Assembly (NCBI GenBank): GCA_020465985.1
Contig: JAANYP010006957.1
Location: 124,001 to 188,000, forward strand
Direction of reading: 5' to 3'
DNA from: Centrapalus pauciflorus
Taxonomy: Eukaryota > Streptophyta > Magnoliopsida > Asterales > Asteraceae
Length of the DNA: 64,000 nucleotides
Positions 13,978 to 30,031 of the stretch are shown piece after piece; the stretch's first letter is position 1; every line of letters starts with the position of its first letter. The position numbers were made by a program, and so were the translations under genes. A model generated the notes under the pieces. It was not told the DNA's origin. It made no database searches and worked only from the letters and a program-made list of their open reading frames with translations.

Positions 13978-13981
13978 CTAG
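13978..13981 (+). other. candidate Helitron 3' terminus (CTAG) with upstream hairpin
   Basis: The sequence catgtaaatacatg can form a stem. It is followed eleven bases later by CTAG and then T, which fits a Helitron 3' end on the plus strand. No matching 5' end was identified, so it may be a fragment starting within 13874-13977. Confidence 0.4.
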
Positions 13982-14013
13982 TTAATAATAAAAGGAGGCC
14001 AGGTGTTCATTAA

Positions 14014-14572
<559 letters not shown>

Positions 14573-14630
<58 letters not shown>
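14573..14630. repeat. (TA)n microsatellite
   Basis: TA run of about 58 bp separating two M2 copies in the same orientation. Confidence 0.97.
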
Positions 14631-14632
<2 letters not shown>

Positions 14633-15033
14633 TAGAGAGTTAGGTTCAAAAAAGTACCTCTCGAAATCAAGTGCACCCCAAGGTACCAACCTTAAAAAAC
14701 TTTTTTTAAATTTTTTTTCTCATAACCATGTTTAAATTAATGTTATACACATGATATATGAATTTCACATACATTCACACTTTATGTGTCCTTAAAAATT
14801 ATGTGAATGATCAATGCATATTTTTCACACCATGTGAATAGTCAGGTGTTAATGACCATTCACATGAACTTTTTTTATCATTCACAATATTTATGATGTT
14901 GCTCCTTTTGAAAAACAGTCTTATAATGTTGTCTTATACATGTCTATTCAAAAAAAATATATGTGAATGATCATTCACATTAGGGTACGCTGGGTACGCT
15001 GGAATCTCATAGGTACGCTGATGAACCTGATTC
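14631..15033 (+). mobile_element. TA-anchored element, family M2, copy 2
   Basis: Direct-repeat partner of copy 1. Its right end tgatgaacctgattc is followed not by (TA)n but by tatgtgtag and then the first recognisable ankyrin exon at 15043. So the element sits just nine bases upstream of a coding exon. Confidence 0.85.
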
Positions 15034-15042
15034 TATGTGTAG

Positions 15043-19735
<4,693 letters not shown>

Positions 19736-20330
19736 TTAATCATCATATCATCCATATATATGCATGATAGCTAGCTTTGCCCCTCCGGAAGCACACACTA
19801 TAATAATTAAGAGGTAGAAATTCTTTAGTAGCGTATTCAATCAAACGGGTAATTTACGGATCCTGTATCATTTTTTCCATCCATCTTTTGTAATATGCAT
19901 CAATGTTGAATATATATAAATTCAGGGTATTCAATGTAAAATATTCAATATTAAATAGTTAGTGGTGAATATTCTATATTTAATATTAATATTAAAAAAA
20001 ATTGAAATCATCAAAACGATAAAAATTTTGTCTTAATGGTATATTTTTTGTTTTAAAAATAATAATTTTTATGTCATTTAATTTTGAAATTTGATTCTGT
20101 CGTTTTCTATGAATGTGTTCCCGTAATTTGTGAACCGGGTTTTAAAAACTTAAAAAACCGGGTTCTAATGTCCAAATTTCACTAAACCAATAAGAAAAGA
20201 ATAACTTGAGGTTTTTTATGGAAAAAAATAACATGGAGGGACGAAAACACAAAAAACGTGAAAACATGTTGGTTTTTTTCATAATAAACCCTTTTTTTTA
20301 TTATTAAGGGCCTATATCATATGCATGTGT
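19736..20330. other. 3' flank of the ankyrin gene, no gene recognised
   Basis: AT-rich. It contains a 23-bp phrase at about 20104-20126 (ttctatgaatgtgttcccg...) that recurs inside the exostosin pseudogene at about 20412-20434. It also has a short local repeat of an accgggtt word. Confidence 0.5.
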
Positions 20331-20349
20331 ACAGGGCCACCAAAATCCA

Positions 20350-20640
20350 TATGATGCATTACCATTTTGTGCCATAGGTTATCAAGTGAACAATCCTAGA
20401 GTGGTGGAGGCCATTTTCTATGAATGTGTTCCCGTAATCATATCATACAAATTTGTCCCACCGTTCATTGAGATCCTAAACTGGGAATCTTTTTCATTTT
20501 CTGTACGTTCATGAGAAAGACATGCCGAACTTGAAGAACATTCTTCGATCTTTCGATATCAGAGAAGAGGTTTCCGGTGATGCAAGAGAGAGTTAACAAG
20601 TACTTCACAGCAACATTTTTTCTTTGGCACCTGTACGTGT
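20350..20640 (+). pseudogene. exostosin-family (GT47) glycosyltransferase pseudogene fragment
   Basis: Plus-strand translation gives the conserved exostosin C-terminal core: GYQVNNPRVVEAIFYECVPV, then VPPFIEILNWESFS, then in another frame VHEKDMPNLKNILRS and a degenerate tail. Plant GT47 proteins are Golgi glycosyltransferases with the motif PRVVEAIF.ECVPV. The fragment has at least two frameshifts (near 20373 and 20505) and a stop near 20600. No other exons of the family were found nearby, so it is a short relic. Confidence 0.75.
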
Positions 20641-21061
20641 CAAGTATCATCTTTTTCATATATATATAATTTGCATTCAGTATATATGCATGGTATAATA
20701 GAGTTTTTAATTAGATCAAGTTAACTAGCTTAAATTCATCAAACTTCTTCTATCTACTTTCTAATTGATATATAGTTTGATTTCTATACATACCATTTAT
20801 ACGATCGATTAATGGATCAGCTGCTCCTTTAATTTCTGTTCAACGACCCTGTTTGTTGAAATCAAAGTGACCAAATTGTAAAAGGGAAAATGTAGATCGA
20901 TATATCATCAACTGTAAGTTCTTCTTTGTAATTAAACCCTATATGTTTTTTTTCAATAAATGTTATCAACATCCACATATATTGTACGTAACGTAAGGAC
21001 TGAACCTATAAAATAAAATTTTTAACAACAAAAACCAATCGGGCTGGGCCGCCTATGATCG

Positions 21062-22225
21062 TTAAGTTCTGGATTCAAAGGAAATTCTCTCCCGGTTGGT
21101 GAACCATTGAATGGTCCTTTTCATCATTGGCAACCACACTCTTTGCAGCCTCGCGTCTTTCCCACTACTCGCCCAATACATAGTTCTAGTTTCTTTGTAT
21201 CTCGAGACGTTTGTAATCTCTGACAATGATCTCTTCTCGATGCTTTCAGACTCCTCATCGTTGGTAAACCTTGGAAAGTATGATGTTGAGACAGATGTTT
21301 CCCCACCATCCGTAATTTTACCAACCATATCCTTCTTAAACTTCGCTACATGTTCCATGTCTATCTCATATCTCCCGCTGCTAGAAGGCGAAAAACGCTT
21401 ACTTGACACCTCATTAAGCATCTTTGAGTTTAAAAGCATTAAATCTGAGGAATTCACGTCGCTCCAACGGCTCTTGCAAACAATGTCAGATACAACGATC
21501 TTGTGTTTGAACTTGTCCAACAACCTTTGATCTCCAAATTGTATCAGGACATCAGTCACATCATCTTTATTAGGACTCTTACCAAATTTCCTAAAACTGC
21601 TCCCAGTACTAAACCTCGACGATCTAGAAGAACCATCACCGTGCTCCCTCGTGACAAAGATTTCATGATTACTGAAACCCTCATGGTGATGATCATGAGG
21701 ATACCACAAACTATTCGAGCAAGTGAAGTTCGTGACATCTAACACATCGAATTTATTCCTACAAAGAGGACAACTAGAGTGACTTTCTAACCATTTATCA
21801 ATGCAATTCATATGAAACGCATGCCTACACTTAGGCAACAACCTTAGAACCTCGGAATCTTCAAACTTGGACAAGCACACTACACATTCTAGCCCTTGTT
21901 TTGATCCCTTGAGCGAGGAGAACTTGAAAAAGGGCAAAGATTCAATTGCTTTTTTGTCAATCCCAGATAAACGTGACCTTGAACCAGAACCAAGCATCCC
22001 TTGAGTGGCTTGGTGATGTAAATCCGGTTGAAAGAACTTCATGCAAGCAAGGATGAGGAACGTGAGACAAAACATAGTGCATAGGATCGCGATGACGATA
22101 ACAATGCTAGGATGGATCGGGTGCACCACATCCGGAACAGAATTGGTTGAGTTTTGTTGGGCGAATACATTGGATACGAACAAGATGAAGATGACAAGTG
22201 TTTTGATCATTTTTGTGAGATTCAT
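21062..22225 (-). CDS. ATL-type RING-H2 E3 ubiquitin ligase (ATL42/43-like)
   Basis: Single-exon gene of 387 aa on the minus strand. Order: N-terminal signal peptide (about residues 5-22, ending VFAQ), a short extracellular stretch, one membrane helix (about 40-63, SIVIVIAILCTMFCLTFL), a basic patch, and the ATL GLD-type motif (SGIDKKAIESLPFF, about 88-101). A canonical RING-H2 domain follows (CVVCLSKFEDSE ... CRHAFHMNC ... CPLC), with the family Pro before the last Cys pair. The long C-terminal half is polar. ATL proteins are membrane-anchored E3 ligases that pass ubiquitin from an E2 to targets, often in defence or nutrient signalling. Absence of introns is typical of the family. The frame is intact. 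A 2.2-kb Helitron sits about 350 bp upstream of the start codon and may influence expression. Confidence 0.92.
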   Translation of the reverse strand: MNLTKMIKTLVIFILFVSNVFAQQNSTNSVPDVVHPIHPSIVIVIAILCTMFCLTFLILACMKFFQPDLHHQATQGMLGSGSRSRLSGIDKKAIESLPFFKFSSLKGSKQGLECVVCLSKFEDSEVLRLLPKCRHAFHMNCIDKWLESHSSCPLCRNKFDVLDVTNFTCSNSLWYPHDHHHEGFSNHEIFVTREHGDGSSRSSRFSTGSSFRKFGKSPNKDDVTDVLIQFGDQRLLDKFKHKIVVSDIVCKSRWSDVNSSDLMLLNSKMLNEVSSKRFSPSSSGRYEIDMEHVAKFKKDMVGKITDGGETSVSTSYFPRFTNDEESESIEKRSLSEITNVSRYKETRTMYWASSGKDARLQRVWLPMMKRTIQWFTNRERISFESRT

Positions 22226-22338
22226 TTGTTCACGAAACTTAATTGAACAAGTTAATTTGAAAGAAATCTGGATGTTGTTTAAGTTTTAATTTGGAGATGA
22301 TGGAGGTCTTACGTATGGTGTTGGTGTGTTCATCATGG

Positions 22339-22349
22339 TTATATATATC
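22339..22349 (-). promoter_or_regulatory. possible TATA box of the ATL gene
   Basis: On the minus strand, TATATATAACC lies about 115 bp upstream of the ATG, a plausible core-promoter distance. Position and composition only. Confidence 0.4.
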
Positions 22350-22577
22350 AAAATTCAAAATAGAAAATAAAAAAAAAAATGTATTTTTGGTCTCTTTCGA
22401 GAAATTATAAAATAATGGATATTAGTAGGAATTAAAAGTTTGTTGTATGGTCCTGTTTGAGTTTGAGTGGTTTTCCTGCTTTGTTTTATTAATTGGCCGC
22501 CTTAATTTGTCAAACTTTGGTTGTCCTTATAAGGCCATCGCCACCACTGGCATCTATCTTCTTGTTTTATATATATA

Positions 22578-24786
22578 CTAGTCTATAAACCCATGTATAA
22601 CATGTGTATAAACTTAAAAATTAATTTTATTAATATTACAGGGACAAATTTTAAAAATAATTTATCAAATTCTTAATATCTACTTATTAATATAATAAAC
22701 TTAAATATAAATATAAATTCAAATTCAAATTCAAATTCAAATTTGAGTTTTATATTAGATAAGATTAGTTTAGATTTAGATTTGATTAGATATCAATTAA
22801 GTTATTCTTGATATTGATTAATTATTTTAATATAATAAACTTATATATAAATATAAATATAAATTCAAATTTGAGTTTTATATTAGATAAGATTAGTTTA
22901 GCTTTAGATTTGATTAGATATCATTTAAGTTATTCTTGATATTGATTAATTATTGATTTAAAAAGTATTAGCCAAATGGCGATAGGAAGTTACAGGGATA
23001 AATTTTAAAAATAATTTATCAAATTCTTAATATCTACTTATTAATAATAATAAACTTAAATATAAATATAAATTCAAATTCAAATTCAAATTTGAGTTTT
23101 ATATTAGATAAGATTAGTTTAGATTTAGATTTGATTAGATATCATTTAAGTTGTTCTTGATATTGATTAATTATTTTAATATAATAAACTTAAATATAAA
23201 TATAAATTTAAATTTGAGTTTTATATTAGATAAGATTAGTTTAGCTTTAGATTTGATTAGATATCACTTAAGTTATTCTTGATATTGATTAATTATTGAT
23301 TTAAAAAGTATTAGCCAAATGGCGATAGGAAGTTACAGGGATAAATTTTAAAAATAATTTATCAAATTCTTAATATCTACTTATTAATAATAATAAACTT
23401 AAATATAAATATAAATTCAAATTCAAATTCAAATTTGAGTTTTATATTAGATAAGATTAGTTTAGATTTAGATTTGATTAGATATCATTTAAGTTGTTCT
23501 TGATATTGATTAATTATTTTAATATAATAAACTTAAATATAAATATAAATTTAAATTTGAGTTTTATATTAGATAAGATTAGTTTAGCTTTAGATTTGAT
23601 TAGATATCACTTAAGTTATTCTTGATATTGATTAATTATTGATTTAAAAAGTATTAGCCAAATGGCGATAGGAAGTTACAGGGATAAATTTTAAAAATAA
23701 TTTATCAAATTCTTAATATCTACTTATTAATAATAATAAACTTAAATATAAATATAAATTCAAATTCAAATTCAAATTTGAGTTTTATATTAGATAAGAT
23801 TAGTTTAGATTTAGATTTGATTAGATATCATTTAAGTTGTTCTTGATATTGATTAATTATTTTAATATAATAAACTTAAATATAAATATAAATTTAAATT
23901 TGAGTTTTATATTAGATAAGATTAGTTTAGCTTTAGATTTGATTAGATATCACTTAAGTTATTCTTGATATTGATTAATTATTGATTTAAAAAGTATTAG
24001 CCAAATGGCGATAGGAAGTTACAGGGATAAATTTTAAAAATAATTTATCAAATTCTTAATATCTACTTATTAATAATAATAAACTTAAATATAAATATAA
24101 ATTCAAATTCAAATTCAAATTTGAGTTTTATATTAGATAAGATTAGTTTAGATTTAGATTTGATTAGATATCATTTAAGTTGTTCTTGATATTGATTAAT
24201 TATTTTAATATAATAAACTTAAATATAAATATAAATTTAAATTTGAGTTTTATATTAGATAAGATTAGTTTAGCTTTAGATTTGATTAGATATCACTTAA
24301 GTTATTCTTGATATTGATTAATTATTGATTTAAAAAGTATTAGCCAAATGGCGATAGGAAGTTACAGGGATAAATTTTAAAAATAATTTATCAAATTCTT
24401 AATATCTACTTATTAATAATAATAAACTTAAATATAAATATAAATTCAAATTCAAATTCAAATTTGAGTTTTATATTAGATAAGATTAGTTTAGATTTAG
24501 ATTTGATTAGATATCATTTAAGTTGTTCTTGATATTGATTAATTATTTTAATATAATAAACTTAAATATAAATATAAATTTAAATTTGAGTTTTATATTA
24601 GATAAGATTAGTTTAGCTTTAGATTTGATTAGATATCATTTAAGTTATTCTTGATATTGATTAATTATTGATTTAAAAAATATTAGCCAAATGGCGATAG
24701 GAAGTCACGCCACATGGCAATATCACACGATGACACGTGGCATGTAGTTACTCTTTTATTAGTATTTATAGATTTATAGATATAGA
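22578..24786 (-). mobile_element. non-autonomous Helitron with internal tandem array
   Basis: On the minus strand the element starts TCTATATCTATAAATC (Helitron-type TC 5' end, after host A). It ends with a stem (CACATGTTATACATGGG) followed by TTTATAGACTAG and host T. The total is 2209 bp. The interior is an AT-rich tandem array (22636-24702) with no coding capacity. The region next to the 5' end contains CACGTGTCATCG. Confidence 0.75.
22636..24702. repeat. tandem array, about six units of 343 bp
   Basis: Unit starts (agttacaggg) fall at 22988, 23331, 23674, 24017 and 24360, with the end at 24703: exactly 343 bp each. A diverged first unit starts near 22636. Each unit consists of two related halves of about 150 bp (both contain ttatattagataagattag and cttgatattgattaatt). 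Units two to six are almost identical, so the expansion is recent. Confidence 0.95.
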
Positions 24787-26063
24787 TGTGTTATGTATAT
24801 TCATCATTTCTTAACAAATGGCATACATTTTCAATTTTCATATCATTTCGGGTTCACTTGTTTAAGTTACTTACTTACATTATCCGTGTTTTTTATATGA
24901 TGCAAGAAATTTTAAGTGTCTCTTTTATTTCGAAAAAAATAAATTAATAACAATAATAATAATAATAATAAAAGTGACGAATGAAAAATAGTCACTACGT
25001 CGTCATAATTTACGTAGGTCATTTTCACTTCCAGGTTTGAATTAACTTTTATAAATTAAATTGTTTAGAAGATGTGATGCATAAAAATCTATATGATGAA
25101 ATTGTTCAATTTGTTATTAGTGAAGATTCTTGGACAATGATAAACGGCTGCCTGCCTATATTTTTATTTGAAATTAAAAATCCATTAAATATTATTCAAA
25201 TTTTAAAGAGACACTTTGGTACAGACGCAAAAACGTTTAAAGAAATCCATCCTAAACCGGAATGAAAATATTCAACATACAATTACGATTAAAAAATAAA
25301 TTAATTTTTCTCATGAGATTTGGCACCAAAGCCATCGATATCCAACCAATTATACGTTGCGTTTAAAAAATTGATAGGCAATTAAGACCAATTCTACATG
25401 TCTTTCATTCGATCCAGTTTTATTATAATTTTGCTAGAGTTATTCAAATGAGAGTATGTTTGTTATCAAAATTCACATATTGATCAAGTCATGAGATGCC
25501 TAATTGGACCACGTAACGTACAATATGTATCCAAAAAATAAAAAGATAATAAAGAGGAAGAGACAAGTAAAAACTAACCAATAAAACAAGAATAGCTGAC
25601 TACTTCAAATAACAAAATAAAAAACCAAAATATGCTCTTCCTCCTTACTAGCCAGAGATGAGCTAAAGGACAAGAACCACTGAACCAAATGACTCTCTAC
25701 TTGCCATTATCATAATGATTAAATACTCCTTGTTTTCTTTAACTTAGATCAGCGATGCAAATACTGTACTAAGCCATGTTTAATACAGTGGTTCACATTT
25801 GAAGCTTCAGTCTGGATCGATCGTTCATCTCACCAGAAAAGTAAAACTAACCTGATAAGTGAAAAGATTCAGTTTATCCTCTGCCCAAAACCCTAAAGAT
25901 AATACATGACGCAAGTCAACTTTCATAACTATAATCATACAAAGAATTATACATTCAACAACGTTAAAAACCAAAGCATGATGATCTTATAAATCTACTC
26001 TTTCTGACAAGACAAAAGGACAGACATTTTATAGTAATGTTATGCTCCTAAACATGTTGATGG
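24787..26063. other. intergenic region between the Helitron and RRP46
   Basis: AT-rich, with an (AAT)n run near 24950-24972. A 63-codon open frame at 25074-25265 matches no family I know. 25600-26063 is likely the 3' untranslated and downstream region of RRP46 (-). No gene recognised. Confidence 0.5.
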
Positions 26064-29000
26064 TCAACCAGCTTTAGACGCATCATTCCCAGCTTTCGAT
26101 TTTAAGCTGCTTCTTAAAAAATCAGACATCTCGGCTGCAGCAGCACGCCCCAGTTTTAGACAGCTGAAATAATCTTCCACTGTGCAAAATCAAGTAAACA
26201 TACAAGATTAAAATTGAAATTTCCGAGAAACAGACTTCTTGTCACCATGTAAACGATCAACTAAGATGAATGAAAATGAAATGTAAAACAATTCCAACTC
26301 AAAGCACAAGTGAAACAAGAATCACATTAAAAAATTACAAATTTAAAAGAATATACAATAAATTCACAACGTTTGTGAATGAGCCTACAACTTGTAAAAT
26401 TGCTCCTGTGCACACAACCCTAAAGCCGAGGACCAATGTCAAACCCCTAGACATTGATTTACAACACAAGTTAGCACGTAATCAATGTGCAACACTAAGA
26501 AATTGCTCAAACTTTGAAGTTACCACTCATTTATAAATAAACACGGATGCAGAATCAGTTATGCATTCAAGTACAAAAGGGTATATGATATATCGTTCAC
26601 TGTCAGCAAACCAAAGTTGTATCAAGTGTGAACAGTACCTGCCATTACGCCATGTGTAACAGATGTAATAATCCCGTGTTCCATTACCTCAACTCCCTGT
26701 CTTGATGATCCTTGAGAAAGCACAGAAACTACCGAGTTTGGGAAGACCAAATATACAAATGCCTTCCCTTTCTGCAGTTTAAAGCCAAAAGCTAATAAAA
26801 AACATATTTGCATAAAAAACTATTCGTACCTGAAGTGAAGTTCCTACAGGCAGATACAAACATTGATGATAATAATATTAAATATTAACTAAAGATTCCA
26901 TATAAAGGACTTCCTTAAAATTGAAATTTAGTACTTAAGAAACTTTAGTGATCCTCCAGAGCTGTATACATTTGTATTTGTGTGGAATAGATTGATTTAC
27001 GACTTTACAAGAATAACCAAACAGCTCAGGGAATAGTGGACATGATCAGAGACAGAAGAAATAAAAAGAAGTTTATAAATACATAGCAGAGAATCATACT
27101 AACCTGTTCTTCTATCTTGCTGGGGTCAAGTAAAATATGTCCAGTTTCAGCCATACAACAACATATTGAAACTACAAAAACAAGTAAAAGCAGCTGGTGA
27201 AATCCGAAATATGTAGCAAATAGAACTATGGAAGTCGGACATAATTTTTAATAATTAATCTTTACCAGCAAGATGCTTTAAAGGAGTACCAGCATCTACA
27301 AGAGCAGCACAGGCTGCATTTATTGCACAGGAAAGAAGCTAAAGAAAAATTGGTCAAGAAATTTCACAAACAGTTCAAATAGAAGTACCAGTGCCAGTGC
27401 ACCAAGGGCTCTTCTGCTTTGCAAGGGTCAGGAATGAGTCCTTATGTACTTATGTGCAGCATTTCCCTTAAGCTTTTGCAAAGACGTTCAATGAAGTGGA
27501 ACCGTGGTCTTTCAGTCACAAAGATCCTCCATTCAAAAAGATAGTTTATACCAATAATATTAATGAGAATGACTGGATTGGAAAATAGGAACTTCAATAA
27601 AACCATCTGCAATTCGTGTTCTATGATGGACGACAACAGAAGGAATTTACTAACTTAAGCAGCAAGGAGTTAAAGTAATTGCAGCTACAACTATAAAGGA
27701 TACAGCACCATCATCATTGACGACCTGCATTGAAACGAGAAGCACCATAACTGATCCAATGATCAAAGCTAGCAAGCTTTTTTCAAGAAATAAAAAATGA
27801 AAAACCATCTATATTTAAAGAGACAACAGGTATAAGATAAAGTAAATAAGCACTTGAAGCTCATAAGCCAAACTGAACATAATATACTGTTTCACAAACC
27901 ACCCAAGAGATTCCAGAGTGTATCAGTATATCACCTACCATATTTGTAGCATTTTTAATCTTTCTTAATCACAACAAATCCATAGATATCTAAAACGATT
28001 ATTGCAAAGGCTTCAAAATCATTATACACACTCTTTAACCCATTGCATTTACAGTGTTTCTCTAACTTAAAAATCCACTGATATTTATCAAAAACATTGC
28101 CGAAGTTCATAACTATAACATGCATACACAAGCAAAGAAAGCTCAAACATGAGTATTGCAAAGGTTTCATAATCAATATACACATACTTTTCAATCCATT
28201 GCATTTACATCCTTTCTATACTTAAGGATCCACAAATATTTAACAAAAACATTGCAGAAGTTCATAGCTATAAGCCTAACATACATATGTACACAAACAA
28301 AGAAATCCCAAACATCCATAGCAATACATTCTCATGCAGAAATATATGTTGCATGCATGTCTATATGCCTGTAGCAATAAAATTTACAAAGGCCCTAACC
28401 AAGCAACTTACGTACTATATAATAATAATAATAATTTTAAATGGTAATAAAAAGCTACAAACAATTATGATAGCAATAAACTGGGACAAAAAAAAAAGAT
28501 TTCTATTAAGAAGAATTGATAATATTTAAAGCTGTAAACAAACAAAACAAAGATTTGTTCATGTTCATTCATTTAAGTTTACCGAACAAACAAACACCTA
28601 AACGAATGGATATTCTTGTTCATGTTCATTCATTTAACTATAAGCAAACAAACAAACGAACACGAACGCTAAATGGACAGATTTCCTTGTTCATGTTAAT
28701 TCGTTAGTAAATCTAACTTACTCATGTTCATTCGTTTAAATAATTAAACGGAACACAAACCATTAAATATTTTTAAAAACCAATAAAGCTTATCATTTGT
28801 TATTATCACTTTAAAAAAATTATACTAAATGCATATTCATACACTTATATTAATATTTCATTTCAACATATGTTTTCAAAACATTAGTTCTATAATCTAT
28901 GTTAATTTTCAATTGTTTTTGAAGATATTTTTTAATATTTTTATCAATCAAACATATATAAACACATTACTGAATGTAGATGAATGAAAGAGACGTGTGT

Positions 29001-29993
29001 TCATACTCGTTCGTTTAATAAATAAAAAAACTACCGAACGGTTTGTTGAATGTTCGTTTACGGCCCTAAGAAAATTCCAATTTCACCTAATAGGAATTCA
29101 ATGTCTGCCTGAGCATAGACTGCGTAGTAAGTAAATGATAAAGCAACATGAGGAATATCATAAACGTAAAAATGATATATCAGCTTCCCTAAATATTGAC
29201 AATCCATTGCTTGTTTTATACCATGTTGACAAACATACCTGAATTACAATTGATGTCGTTGTATTAGGATGAACATTCAATAGGCAGATACTCTGCAGGG
29301 TTTTCTTCAATACTACCTCATACTCCCTCTCCGGTTTTCCTAATCATCACAGGAGACCCAAATAACACATAGCATGATCATGATTTGTGCCTTGCAATTC
29401 CACTCAAGTTGTAACAAGCAAGCATGCATAGGTGCAAACTTTTAAAGGCACTCAATAACAAAAGAAGAATGTCATTGCTAGAAAAGAGAAAAATCCAAAG
29501 ATTCGATAGTATATTGTGATGTCAACAAGTGAACAAACTGTGCTTTGTAAACAGGAAGATTTGGAGACCGCAAGCCACAGATGCTCAGACATTAGGTTCA
29601 TTGTCTGCACTGTTCTCCAAAGGAGATATTAAACATCAAACCCATTACAGCTTTTGAGTGGTTTGAATATCCAATAATACGAGCAGAAAGCTACAATAAA
29701 CTAAAGCATGCACCTTACATTTCATGTTGAGACTTTGGATGCATTATGCTATGGTTTATTTATTATACTCACAAACAGATACTACCTCAATGCTATGGTT
29801 TAAAAACACGCACCACTCTGCCCACTTTTTGGCTTCCAAATGACTTCAATGCAAGCCTTTTCAGGGTTCTCATTTTTCCTAGTTCCAGCTTTCGGTCCAT
29901 AAACAGCAGCAATCACCTTTGTCTCACCTAACACCAGATAAAAAGAGTCACTTACCAGTTAACCAAGTTTCATTTGAGATATGAGTGGTAGTG

Positions 29994-30031
<38 letters not shown>

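Noticed and set aside
22636..24702. CRISPR-like regular repeats
   Set aside because: The 343-bp units are contiguous, without short repeats and unique spacers, and the genome is eukaryotic.
25074..25265. Possible small gene of 63 aa
   Set aside because: AT-rich codons, no recognisable motif, no splice context or neighbouring exon; best regarded as chance.
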